From the NCBI GenBank assembly GCA_013812565.1, contig JACCTF010001091.1:1-5011 (forward strand): DNA of 5,011 nucleotides, in the 5' to 3' direction. This DNA is from Pyrinomonadaceae bacterium. Lineage in GTDB: Bacteria; Acidobacteriota; Blastocatellia; Pyrinomonadales; Pyrinomonadaceae. Positions within the stretch are counted from its first letter, which is position 1; each line of letters begins with the position of its first letter. Shown here in pieces: positions 1 to 5,007 of this stretch. The notes beneath the pieces were generated by a model, which saw only the letters and a program-made list of their open reading frames with translations, was not told where the DNA came from and did no database searches. Made by a program: the position numbers and the translations under genes.

Positions 1-600
1 GCCTTAGAGCGCGTCGGGGGCTATCAAGCGGTTCGCGCTGATGTTGCAGAGGATTTGCGGATGGCAGAACTGCTCAAGGGCTCGGGCGCGCGCCTGCGCC
101 TCGAGTATGGACCGGATTTGATCCGCACGCGTATGCAGACGAATCTAAAAGAGATTTGGGAAGGCTTCACCAAGAACCTTTTCGCGGGAGCAAAATTCTC
201 ACTCGCTTCTGCACTGGCGGGAGTCGTTTCGGTGCTGATCTTCGCCGTCGCACCAATTCTTGTTGCCATCGTCTGCGCAGCAATGATTGCGATGAATCCG
301 TCTGGTGAGTCGACCAGCGAGTGGCTACGCCTCTTTGTTCCGACCTTCATGGTGTGGCTGATACAGGTTGCAATTTTTGTCGTGGTCAATAGAAGTTGGG
401 ACATCCCCATCGCCTACGCTTTCGCCGTGCCGCTCGGTTACCTGTTGTTTGCCATGATTCTTTTGAACTCGACTGTGAAGATCGCCACGGGAAACGGTGT
501 GGAGTGGAAGGGGCGGCGACTGTATGGAAGAACGGGCGTTCGTCCGCCGCGCCCTCATGCTGCTGGAAAATCTGCCGATATGCATGTTGCCGATGAGTAG
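1..600 (+). CDS. Membrane glycosyltransferase family 2, C-terminal part (5' end outside window)
   Basis: The frame is open from base 1 to the TAG at 598-600, giving 199 residues of a larger protein. Family members of this type are usually near 380 residues, so the Rossmann-like GT-A half with the nucleotide-sugar and metal-binding Asp residues is missing upstream. What is visible starts at the acceptor side: ERVGGY (residues 3-9), the AED acid motif (16-18) that usually supplies the catalytic base, and EIWEGFTKNLF (51-61) where the QxxRW-like element lies. Three hydrophobic membrane segments follow at about 68-97, 110-129 and 134-157. A short cytoplasmic-like tail then carries VEWKGRRL (167-174), a motif typical of polyprenyl, carotenoid or sphingolipid-type GT2 enzymes. 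It probably transfers a sugar to a lipid acceptor at the inner membrane face; donor and acceptor cannot be read. A TTG/ATG near 55-61 would only start inside the catalytic domain, so the true start is upstream. It overlaps the asparaginase gene by 8 nt. Confidence 0.85.
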   Translation, partial: ALERVGGYQAVRADVAEDLRMAELLKGSGARLRLEYGPDLIRTRMQTNLKEIWEGFTKNLFAGAKFSLASALAGVVSVLIFAVAPILVAIVCAAMIAMNPSGESTSEWLRLFVPTFMVWLIQVAIFVVVNRSWDIPIAYAFAVPLGYLLFAMILLNSTVKIATGNGVEWKGRRLYGRTGVRPPRPHAAGKSADMHVADE

Positions 601-1666
601 GAACGATAAACAGTCAAAGAATTTCGAACCGGAGTTGCTGGTCGAGGTGCGACGCGGCCCCATAACGGAATCGCGCCATCGCGGGCACGTCATCGTCGTT
701 GACGGAGATGGAAGTGAGATCGCACGTTTGGGAGAGCCTGAAACTGTTACTTACCTGCGCTCGTCCGCCAAGCCTTTCCAAGCGCTTCCGTTTATTACGT
801 CGGGCGCTGCCGACCACCTTGGGTTCTCCGCTAAAGAGCTGGCCGTCGCGTGCGGTTCGCACAGCGGCGAGCCGATTCATACTGAAACCGTTGCGGCGAT
901 GCTGCAACGGATCGGGCTTGAAGCGAGCGTCCTGAAATGCGGCACGCACGAACCGTTCAGCCGTGAAGCCGCCCGCCGTTTGCGTGAACAAGGTCAGTCG
1001 CCCAACTTACTGCATAACAACTGTTCCGGCAAACATACCGCGATGGTCGCGCTCGCACTGCATCTAGGGGCGCCGATAGCAAGCTATGATCAACCGGACA
1101 ATCCGGTGCAGCTAATGATCGCACGCATGGTTGAGCAGTTCTCCGGCGTACCTGTTGGGAAGATCGTCTTAGGGATTGACGGCTGCGGCGTTCCCGTCTT
1201 TGGGATCAGCGTGCGAGCAATGGCCTTAATGTATGCGCGCCTGGTTACGCCGCCCGCCGACTTTGATGATAAAAAGCGGGGTGCATGCCAGCAGGTTGTT
1301 GCGGCAATGTTGGATTATCCTGAGATGATTGGCGGCACCACCGAGCGCCTCGACACGGAAGTAATGCGTGCGGCACCAAAGCGTCTTGTCTCCAAGGTCG
1401 GCGCGGAAGGCGTCTACACGGCTGGCATTTTGCCATGCGAGCAGTGGCCGCGCGGCCTCGGCATAGCCATCAAAATCGAAGACGGTGATGACCGCCGCGC
1501 ACGCCCAACGGTTGTTATTGAAACGCTACGCCAATTATCTATATTACGTGATCAAGAGCTTGAAGCCCTCGCACCCTATGCAGGCTTTCCCCTACGTAAC
1601 CACAGTGGCACTTTAGTTGGTAACGTGCATCCTTGTTTTAATTTGCAGAGAGTAAATAAATCGTAA
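593..1666 (+). CDS. Zinc-dependent L-asparaginase, Rhizobium etli type (Asparaginase_II family)
   Basis: This 357-residue protein should hydrolyse L-asparagine to aspartate and ammonia in the cytoplasm. It belongs to the family of the inducible R. etli enzyme ReAV, unrelated to E. coli AnsA/AnsB. Family hallmarks are all present: the N-terminal ELLVEVRRGPITESRHRG stretch (14-31), the Ser-x-x-Lys pair S57/K60 in RSSAKPFQ, S89 in CGSHSGE, C144 and K147 in NNCSGKH, and C198 in DGCGVP. C144, K147 and C198 correspond to the ReAV zinc ligands. K268 in SKVGAEGVY probably corresponds to the second catalytic lysine. The C-terminal NHSGTLVGNVHP (336-347) is also typical, and the length is normal. I chose ATG 593 because family similarity begins about 14 residues later. 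The frame stays open upstream (GTG 497, ATG 524, 557, 584), but those starts would add unrelated sequence encoded inside the glycosyltransferase gene. No strong Shine-Dalgarno precedes 593, and the ATGAGTAG overlap suggests translational coupling. The family assignment is firm; the exact start is less so. Confidence 0.93.
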   Translation: MSRNDKQSKNFEPELLVEVRRGPITESRHRGHVIVVDGDGSEIARLGEPETVTYLRSSAKPFQALPFITSGAADHLGFSAKELAVACGSHSGEPIHTETVAAMLQRIGLEASVLKCGTHEPFSREAARRLREQGQSPNLLHNNCSGKHTAMVALALHLGAPIASYDQPDNPVQLMIARMVEQFSGVPVGKIVLGIDGCGVPVFGISVRAMALMYARLVTPPADFDDKKRGACQQVVAAMLDYPEMIGGTTERLDTEVMRAAPKRLVSKVGAEGVYTAGILPCEQWPRGLGIAIKIEDGDDRRARPTVVIETLRQLSILRDQELEALAPYAGFPLRNHSGTLVGNVHPCFNLQRVNKS

Positions 1667-1710
1667 GGTTTAGATAACTTGTCTGGGTGCGAATTATTCC
1701 AAACCAACTG

Positions 1711-1743
1711 AAGCGCGTGGCTGATTTAGTCACGCGCTTTTTT
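1711..1743 (+). terminator. Intrinsic terminator after the asparaginase gene
   Basis: A 12-bp stem pairs 1711-1722 with 1728-1739 (one G-T pair, at 1720/1730) around a 5-nt loop, and a run of six T covers 1738-1743. It starts 45 nt after the asparaginase stop. The tail is T-rich only on the plus strand, so it acts in one direction. Its 3' half lies inside the last codons of the convergent gene at 1726-2928, so that gene's stop codon sits in the loop and right arm of the hairpin. Confidence 0.85.
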
Positions 1744-2928
1744 GTTACCGATAATAGGCGAACCACTTTCCGCTTCCACTAAAAGTTTTACCTCGGCGTT
1801 TTGCACAACCATGTCATCAATATTGAGACGCACCATGCCACCCGCATCGCTGAATGTTTGTGTAACGGCAGCTTGTGCACGGCGGCGCATAAAGATCGTT
1901 CCACCGATGAGGCTGCCGACCAACGAACAGAGCACAAGACCAATCCCCGCAAGCTTAAAAGCTCCCACAAGCATTCCTGCAGTTCTCACTGCATAAGACC
2001 GCTCGATACGCTCCAAGAAACGCGGATTGTTGCCGAGCCAGCGGACTACCTGCTCATACTTAACGCTATCAATCAACTTCTCTGCCGCTGTTTGATCCGG
2101 CGCTCCGAAAACAAATACCAAGTAGTTGCCAACACGCCGATAGGCAGAAGGCAAGGTCTGCCCTCCCTGCTCGCGCACTTGTTGAAGGCGCGCTGCGACG
2201 CGTGAATCGTTGTCGGCAGCAAATTGCGGCGTGGGGTACTCGACAATAACCAGCCTTGTTGACGAATCATAAGTGGTCATTACGGCTTCCGTGCCGCCCT
2301 CAAAAGATAGAACCTCGAACACCGAATTATTCCCTGCTGCCTCCCTTAATTTGCTGAGCGTAACAGCGTAAACGGCTCGCTGATGTGCCTCCTCCCATTC
2401 GGGTAGATGCTTGACCAGCACAGGGATCTCACCCGTTCCGCTATCGATGGTTTCCGCAAGAGCTTGCGCGAGAACGAGCGCGCTATCTGCTTCCCCGCCG
2501 GCACCCACAATGGAAACAAAAGTTGCTCCTTTGAAAAACGCGACGTGCTCGCGCACAACAACCCCGGTGGTGCCTATACCTTCCGTCTTCACGCTCTGCG
2601 ATGCGGTCGTCTCTCGCAATCGCGCTGCTTCATTCGTCAGCAGCGCATAGGCTGCGGAGTCCGAGCGAGTTTTGATAAGCGTGACGCTCAATTTATTGTT
2701 GTTTGGTGAGGCATAAAGACGCGTGGCAGCAGAGAGCGATTGGAAACCCTCTAGCTCTGTTGCGTCATACCCATCGGCATGCGGCAAAGCCGCGCCCTCC
2801 GCGCGAAAGTCGCCGACGCGGGTGGGCAACATCTGCGCGGCTTGGTCGGCTGCAAGAATTACCGAAGCAGAGAGGAGTGGAAGGAGCAAACAAGCGGAAA
2901 GGAATTTTAGTAATGAGACGACGCGCAA
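1726..2928 (-). CDS. Secreted/membrane-anchored protein with two similar extracytoplasmic halves (DUF6599-like)
   Basis: This is a 400-residue protein of unknown function. Residues 1-26 form a signal peptide (MRVVSLLKF, then a leucine-rich core, likely cut near ILA-AD). Residues 30-300 would lie outside the cytoplasmic membrane. One transmembrane helix covers about 319-347, followed by RRR and a 50-residue tail, so the topology is single-pass with the C-terminus inside. The outer part seems to contain two copies of one fold, about 35-161 and 175-291. NKLSVTLIKT with AARLRE in the first matches TRLVIVEYPT with AARLQQ in the second, and both end in a hydrophobic strand followed by a helix. The general look recalls DUF6599 proteins of Acidobacteriota, but I could not test that. 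The TTG start at 2926-2928 is supported by GAGG seven bases upstream, and an in-frame TGA at 2959-2961 leaves no upstream ATG. The next ATG (codon 33) would remove the signal peptide. No enzymatic motif was seen. Confidence 0.85.
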   Translation of the reverse strand: MRVVSLLKFLSACLLLPLLSASVILAADQAAQMLPTRVGDFRAEGAALPHADGYDATELEGFQSLSAATRLYASPNNNKLSVTLIKTRSDSAAYALLTNEAARLRETTASQSVKTEGIGTTGVVVREHVAFFKGATFVSIVGAGGEADSALVLAQALAETIDSGTGEIPVLVKHLPEWEEAHQRAVYAVTLSKLREAAGNNSVFEVLSFEGGTEAVMTTYDSSTRLVIVEYPTPQFAADNDSRVAARLQQVREQGGQTLPSAYRRVGNYLVFVFGAPDQTAAEKLIDSVKYEQVVRWLGNNPRFLERIERSYAVRTAGMLVGAFKLAGIGLVLCSLVGSLIGGTIFMRRRAQAAVTQTFSDAGGMVRLNIDDMVVQNAEVKLLVEAESGSPIIGNKKARD

Positions 2929-2935
2929 AGTGGAA

Positions 2936-2939
2936 CCTC
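2936..2939 (-). promoter_or_regulatory. Shine-Dalgarno GAGG that fixes a TTG start
   Basis: On the minus strand GAGG stands 7 nt before the TTG at 2926-2928. With the in-frame stop only 10 codons further upstream, it decides in favour of this non-ATG start for the two-domain membrane protein. Confidence 0.7.
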
Positions 2940-2942
2940 GTG

Positions 2943-2967
2943 AAAGAAAAGGCCGCGTTCAAGCGGC
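2943..2967 (-). terminator. Possible weak terminator or attenuator hairpin in the leader of the 1726-2928 gene
   Basis: Read on the minus strand, GCCGC and GCGGC (2963-2967 and 2952-2956) form a 5-bp GC stem with a 6-nt loop, followed directly by TTTTCTTT (2950-2943). It ends only 3 nt before the Shine-Dalgarno, so it would act within the leader of the downstream gene rather than after an independent unit. The stem is short and could be chance. Confidence 0.25.
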
Positions 2968-3043
2968 AGGCTGCAAAGGCTAGTAAACCTTCGATGCTCT
3001 CTCGGTGATTGCCGTTGTGTAAATTGTTACCCTGGTCGGACGA

Positions 3044-3049
3044 CTTATA
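3044..3049 (-). promoter_or_regulatory. Possible -10 element for the 1726-2928 gene
   Basis: The minus strand reads TATAAG, a 5/6 match to the sigma-70 -10 consensus, directly after the stop codon of the PH-domain gene. No good -35 is seen at 16-18 nt spacing, because that position falls in the end of the PH-domain coding region. Transcription from here would give a leader of about 110 nt. The gene may instead be read from the upstream gene. Confidence 0.25.
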
Positions 3050-3658
3050 TCAGCGACGAAGTTCGCGCAGAAGCAGATCGGCATGGCGGCGCGGGTCGGG
3101 TATGTTGCGCAGGATGGTTGCGCCGCCTCCCGCGCTCGCATCGTCGATCACAAGATCGCCAAAGCCGCCCAAGCGTTGGAGGATAGTGGTCGAGACGGTA
3201 ACGTTCTGAACGCTCGGCAGCGGAATGCTACGCGTCGTTCGCACAAGAATTCCTTGTGCGATCTCGATTTTTGAATTGGTTAATGTATAGCCGACGGTAT
3301 TACGCTTAAGATGACGGAGGCCTGCGACGAGAAGAAGGGGTAGCGCGAGAAGGAGCGAGACGAAAGCCGGCCAACCGATATAAGCCGACAGCGCGGTTAG
3401 AAGCGTTGCGACAAAGGCCGCGGCAGTGTAAGCAGCAACCACAAAGAAGATCGTCGGGCGTTCAACGAATATAACCCGCTCGACCTCGTTCGATGCCTTA
3501 TCGCGAGAGGGAACGCCGGGCTGTCCACGCACAGCCGTGCGCGTTACCTCCGCGTCGACGGGCGCACCGCAGGTAACGCAAAAAAGCGCGCTCGTGGGAA
3601 CGCGAGCACCACACTTTGTACAGTTATGCATCAAGCTTGAGGCAGTGTCTCTGAGCAT
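3050..3658 (-). CDS. Zinc-ribbon membrane protein with bacterial PH domain (YdbS/bPH_2-like)
   Basis: This 202-residue protein has three parts. A small zinc ribbon with Cys13-x2-Cys16 and Cys27-x2-Cys30 comes first, of the form NCTKCGAR...FCVTCGAP. A charged linker follows, then two hydrophobic helices at about 69-91 and 96-115. The C-terminal region (about 118-202) is a bacterial PH domain: VGYTLTNSKIEIAQGILVRTTRSIPL, then SVQNVTVSTTILQRLGGFGDLVIDDASAGG and an IPDPRRHADLLL end. That layout matches YdbS-like membrane proteins, whose molecular role is not established; envelope stress or membrane binding is a guess. The zinc ribbon and the PH domain probably both face the cytoplasm. I chose ATG 3656-3658, with AAAGG nine bases upstream (3668-3672). 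TTG 3665-3667 would touch that Shine-Dalgarno, and ATG 3629-3631 lacks one but would still keep the zinc ribbon. The domain call is firm; the function is not. Confidence 0.9.
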   Translation of the reverse strand: MLRDTASSLMHNCTKCGARVPTSALFCVTCGAPVDAEVTRTAVRGQPGVPSRDKASNEVERVIFVERPTIFFVVAAYTAAAFVATLLTALSAYIGWPAFVSLLLALPLLLVAGLRHLKRNTVGYTLTNSKIEIAQGILVRTTRSIPLPSVQNVTVSTTILQRLGGFGDLVIDDASAGGGATILRNIPDPRRHADLLLRELRR

Positions 3659-3667
3659 GTGCGACAA

Positions 3668-3672
3668 CCTTT
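3668..3672 (-). promoter_or_regulatory. Shine-Dalgarno AAAGG of the PH-domain gene
   Basis: On the minus strand AAAGG lies 9 nt before the ATG at 3656-3658. It sits directly against the upstream TTG at 3665-3667, which is too close to serve that codon, so it selects the ATG and shortens the longest frame by three codons. Confidence 0.55.
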
Positions 3673-3674
3673 AA

Positions 3675-3722
3675 AGCGCGGCGGCTGAAGCCCCCTGGAG
3701 CTTCTCCGGGTAACGCCGCGCT
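3675..3722 (-). promoter_or_regulatory. Structured 5' leader hairpin before the PH-domain gene
   Basis: A 9-bp GC-rich perfect stem pairs 3675-3683 with 3714-3722 around a 30-nt interior. The interior can fold further, for example 3694-3700 with 3704-3710. It ends 2 nt before the Shine-Dalgarno of the PH-domain gene. It does not match any riboswitch class I recognise. It may modulate translation, or be the end of a transcript read from further upstream with only three T after the stem. Confidence 0.4.
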
Positions 3723-3727
3723 CACCG

Positions 3728-3736
3728 ACCATAACA
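3728..3736 (-). promoter_or_regulatory. Possible extended -10 promoter of the PH-domain gene
   Basis: The minus strand reads TG-T-TATGGT, an extended -10 with a 4/6 hexamer. It would place the transcript start near 3721, exactly at the beginning of the leader hairpin. The expected -35 region is GC-rich and not consensus-like, so this is tentative. Confidence 0.25.
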
Positions 3737-3764
3737 CAAATAACACCGGCGCCCCGAAACCGCA

Positions 3765-3799
3765 AATGGGGCAGATCAACCGAAGTGATCTGCCCCATT
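3765..3799 (-). terminator. 14-bp perfect hairpin after the lytic transglycosylase gene
   Basis: Arms 3765-3778 and 3786-3799 pair perfectly over 14 bp with a 7-nt loop, starting 37 nt past the transglycosylase stop. Read as minus-strand RNA, the loop contains C-UUCG-G, a stable tetraloop, which suggests the structure acts as RNA in that direction. The following tail is only ATTTGCGGTTTC, so the U-tract is poor. It may be an intrinsic terminator, a 3'-end stabiliser, or less likely a protein-binding palindrome. Confidence 0.5.
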
Positions 3800-3836
3800 A
3801 AGCTTCTTCCGCTGCAAGCGCTTCCCCTGCATATTC

Positions 3837-4649
3837 TTACTGGCTGAGGAGCCGCAGCTTTCCATTCGGCAGACGCACCGCCGAGACGTTCCGTTCGTAG
3901 AGAGTCGGGGGCACGGGCGGAGTTGTTTCAATCGCAACCATCTGCGCGAGGGTGGCGGTCGGAGCCGTACGCGCCGTTTGCGGATTGCGCATCAAGTCAT
4001 AACGCTGCGTAATGCGGCGCACATACTCCTGCGTTTCACGATACGGCGGGATGCGCCGACCATACCGCAGCACCGCGCCTTCACCCGCGTTGTATCCGGC
4101 TAAAGCCAGCGACACATCGCCGCCAAACATATCAAGCAGAAGACGCATATAGCGTGCGCCGCCTTCGATGTTCTGCCGCGGATCGAAACGGTTGTGAACG
4201 CCGAAACGCGTCGCCGTACCCGGCATTAACTGCATCAAGCCCGCCGCGCCTTTGTATGAAATAGCGCGCAGTCTAAAAGCCGACTCTTGATGCATGACGG
4301 CATAAAGCAAAACAGGATCAACCCGCCAGCGTGTGCCCGAATCAAGAATTAACGAATCGATTTTACGGTCGCCCGTGGTGAAGCCATCAAGCGATCTGCC
4401 CGGCGCCATGTTAATCATGCGCGGATGCACATAACCCACCAGCTTGAGCTTCCCGCCGGCACGCGGCGCACGCGGCCGCGCGGCCACCTTGCTCGGCGGT
4501 AGAACAGCTTTCACTTCTGAAGTTGGCTCAAGGCGTACGCCCCCCCGTGTGTCGAAGTTGTCGAAACGGTAGTTGGTAACTGTTTGCGAATGCGCTTTGG
4601 AACCTGCACAAAGCAGAGCAAACGTACAGAGTAAGAGAAGCTTTCGCAT
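3837..4649 (-). CDS. Secreted lytic transglycosylase (SLT domain, GH23)
   Basis: This 270-residue enzyme should cleave the MurNAc-GlcNAc bond of peptidoglycan with formation of 1,6-anhydroMurNAc in the periplasm. A signal peptide covers about 1-21 ([22 protein letters not shown]). Cys14 is preceded by LL and does not make a good lipobox, so a soluble rather than lipoprotein form is more likely. A basic, proline-rich linker covers about 40-85. The SLT domain runs from about 95 to 215: the catalytic Glu122 in [19 protein letters not shown] (134-146), GGARYM (163-168), [12 protein letters not shown] (182-193) and [13 protein letters not shown] (201-213). All expected motifs are present. A 55-residue proline/threonine-rich tail of unknown role ends the protein. 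ATG 4647-4649 gives the full signal peptide; only a weak GG-containing ribosome site precedes it. It is divergent from the gene starting at 5008. The E. coli MltC/Slt subtype cannot be assigned; the size fits the small soil-bacterial SLT group. Confidence 0.95.
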   Translation of the reverse strand: MRKLLLLCTFALLCAGSKAHSQTVTNYRFDNFDTRGGVRLEPTSEVKAVLPPSKVAARPRAPRAGGKLKLVGYVHPRMINMAPGRSLDGFTTGDRKIDSLILDSGTRWRVDPVLLYAVMHQESAFRLRAISYKGAAGLMQLMPGTATRFGVHNRFDPRQNIEGGARYMRLLLDMFGGDVSLALAGYNAGEGAVLRYGRRIPPYRETQEYVRRITQRYDLMRNPQTARTAPTATLAQMVAIETTPPVPPTLYERNVSAVRLPNGKLRLLSQ

Positions 4650-4791
4650 ACTTTTTACCAGATGTTGATTGATTAAGATTTGTCTTTGGCAAGCCCCTCG
4701 GGCGTGGCGCCGACAACAAAACTTATGTAGAGATGTAAGGAGTTTTTTAGGACAGACACGCTTTGGTTGCGCTAGGGGAAGATAACATAGA

Positions 4792-4805
4792 GTTAAACAT
4801 TTAAC
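4792..4805. repeat. 14-bp palindrome GTTAAA-N2-TTTAAC, possible operator
   Basis: The two 6-bp arms are perfect inverted repeats separated by CA. It overlaps the possible -35 region of a plus-strand promoter whose -10 is TATAGT at 4815-4820, a position suited to a repressor or activator site. A further TTTAAC half-site occurs at 4905-4910. Confidence 0.4.
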
Positions 4806-4820
4806 AACGTCGCTTATAGT
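4793..4820 (+). promoter_or_regulatory. Possible sigma-70-type promoter upstream of the small ORF
   Basis: A -10 hexamer TATAGT (5/6) at 4815-4820 lies 16 nt after a weak -35, TTAAAC (4793-4798). Transcription would begin near 4827, about 35 nt before the small ORF and 180 nt before the gene at 5008. Confidence 0.35.
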
Positions 4821-4862
4821 AACAGCAAAAACCCTTATGTATCAGATAGTTAAGGTGAAGCT

Positions 4863-4958
4863 ATGGAAGATGATTATATACATTTCAAAGATTTCAATAT
4901 TTTGTTTAACAGAAGAGTTATGATGTGTCGCTTTGATCAACGTGCTAGCCTGAATTAA
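4863..4958 (+). CDS. Possible small ORF or leader peptide, 31 aa
   Basis: ATG 4863-4865 is preceded by AAGGTG (4852-4857) at a suitable distance of 5 nt, and the frame runs 31 codons to TAA 4956-4958. The peptide begins MEDDYIHFKDFNILF and ends RFDQRASLN. It has no membrane segment, signal peptide or recognised family. Codon use is A/T-rich, unlike the neighbouring genes, which argues either for a non-coding AT-rich region or for a small regulatory peptide. It ends 4 nt before a stem-loop and 36 nt before the next gene's ribosome binding site, so a leader-peptide role in controlling the gene at 5008 is possible. Conservation is unknown, and the good Shine-Dalgarno may be chance. Confidence 0.3.
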   Translation: MEDDYIHFKDFNILFNRRVMMCRFDQRASLN

Positions 4959-4961
4959 CTT
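4933..4961 (+). promoter_or_regulatory. Weak alternative promoter close to the gene at 5008
   Basis: TTGATC (4933-4938) is followed after 17 nt by TAACTT (4956-4961). Both hexamers are partial matches. If used, it would start transcription around 4968, inside the stem-loop, and bypass the small ORF. Confidence 0.2.
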
Positions 4962-4962
4962 C

Positions 4963-4981
4963 GCGCGTGCCTCACACGCGC
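4963..4981 (+). promoter_or_regulatory. GC-rich stem-loop in the leader of the gene at 5008
   Basis: A 7-bp perfect stem (4963-4969 with 4975-4981) encloses a 5-nt loop, 13 nt before the Shine-Dalgarno. No T-run follows, so it is not an intrinsic terminator. The arms GCGCGTG/CACGCGC are also the core of the terminator stem at 1711-1739, probably by chance. Confidence 0.4.
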
Positions 4982-4994
4982 CCTCACCAACTCG

Positions 4995-5000
4995 AAAGGA
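4995..5000 (+). promoter_or_regulatory. Strong Shine-Dalgarno AAAGGA for the gene at 5008
   Basis: AAAGGA lies 7 nt before the ATG at 5008-5010, an ideal spacing. It is the main evidence that a plus-strand gene starts at the window edge. Confidence 0.7.
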
Positions 5001-5007
5001 AAATTCT

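Larger units (their letters stand above)
4650..5007. other. AT-rich divergent intergenic region (358 bp)
   Basis: No long coding frame is present on either strand. The half next to the transglycosylase (4650-4780) shows a small GC hairpin near 4693-4703 and no convincing minus-strand promoter. The other half (4780-5007) is markedly richer in A and T than the flanking genes. It holds a palindrome, a possible promoter, a 31-codon ORF, a stem-loop and a strong ribosome binding site, each listed separately. It must contain the promoters for both flanking genes. Confidence 0.7.

Noticed and set aside
497..592. N-terminal extension of the asparaginase from GTG 497 or ATG 524/557/584
   Set aside because: Family similarity starts only after residue 14 of the 593 start, and the extension is the glycosyltransferase tail read in another frame.
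325..693. Minus-strand open frame of 122 codons across the glycosyltransferase/asparaginase junction
   Set aside because: It lies opposite two recognised genes, shows no family features and has a composition typical of an antisense shadow.
1801..2205. Plus-strand open frame of 134 codons opposite the DUF6599-like gene
   Set aside because: The minus-strand frame has a signal peptide, membrane helix and ribosome site; the plus-strand product is rich in His, Cys and Arg and has no recognisable domain.
2703..3008. Plus-strand open frame of about 100 codons spanning the gap between the two membrane-protein genes
   Set aside because: Mostly antisense to the signal-peptide end of the minus-strand gene; no ribosome site and an Arg/Lys-rich composition without a domain.
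3675..3722. Riboswitch before the PH-domain gene
   Set aside because: I could not match it to the consensus of the TPP, preQ1, fluoride or c-di-AMP classes, and the gene is not a known target of one.
3765..3799. 14-bp inverted repeat as a phage or integron attachment site
   Set aside because: No integrase, direct repeat or tRNA is nearby; its position after a stop codon and the UUCG loop in minus-strand RNA fit a transcript-end structure better.
4693..4703. GCCC-CTC-GGGC mini hairpin
   Set aside because: A 4-bp stem with a 3-nt loop and no T-run; too weak to call.
4878..4896. ATTTCAAAGATTTCAAT short direct repeat
   Set aside because: Two 7-bp copies in an AT-rich stretch are expected by chance and no further copies follow, so it is not a CRISPR or iteron array.
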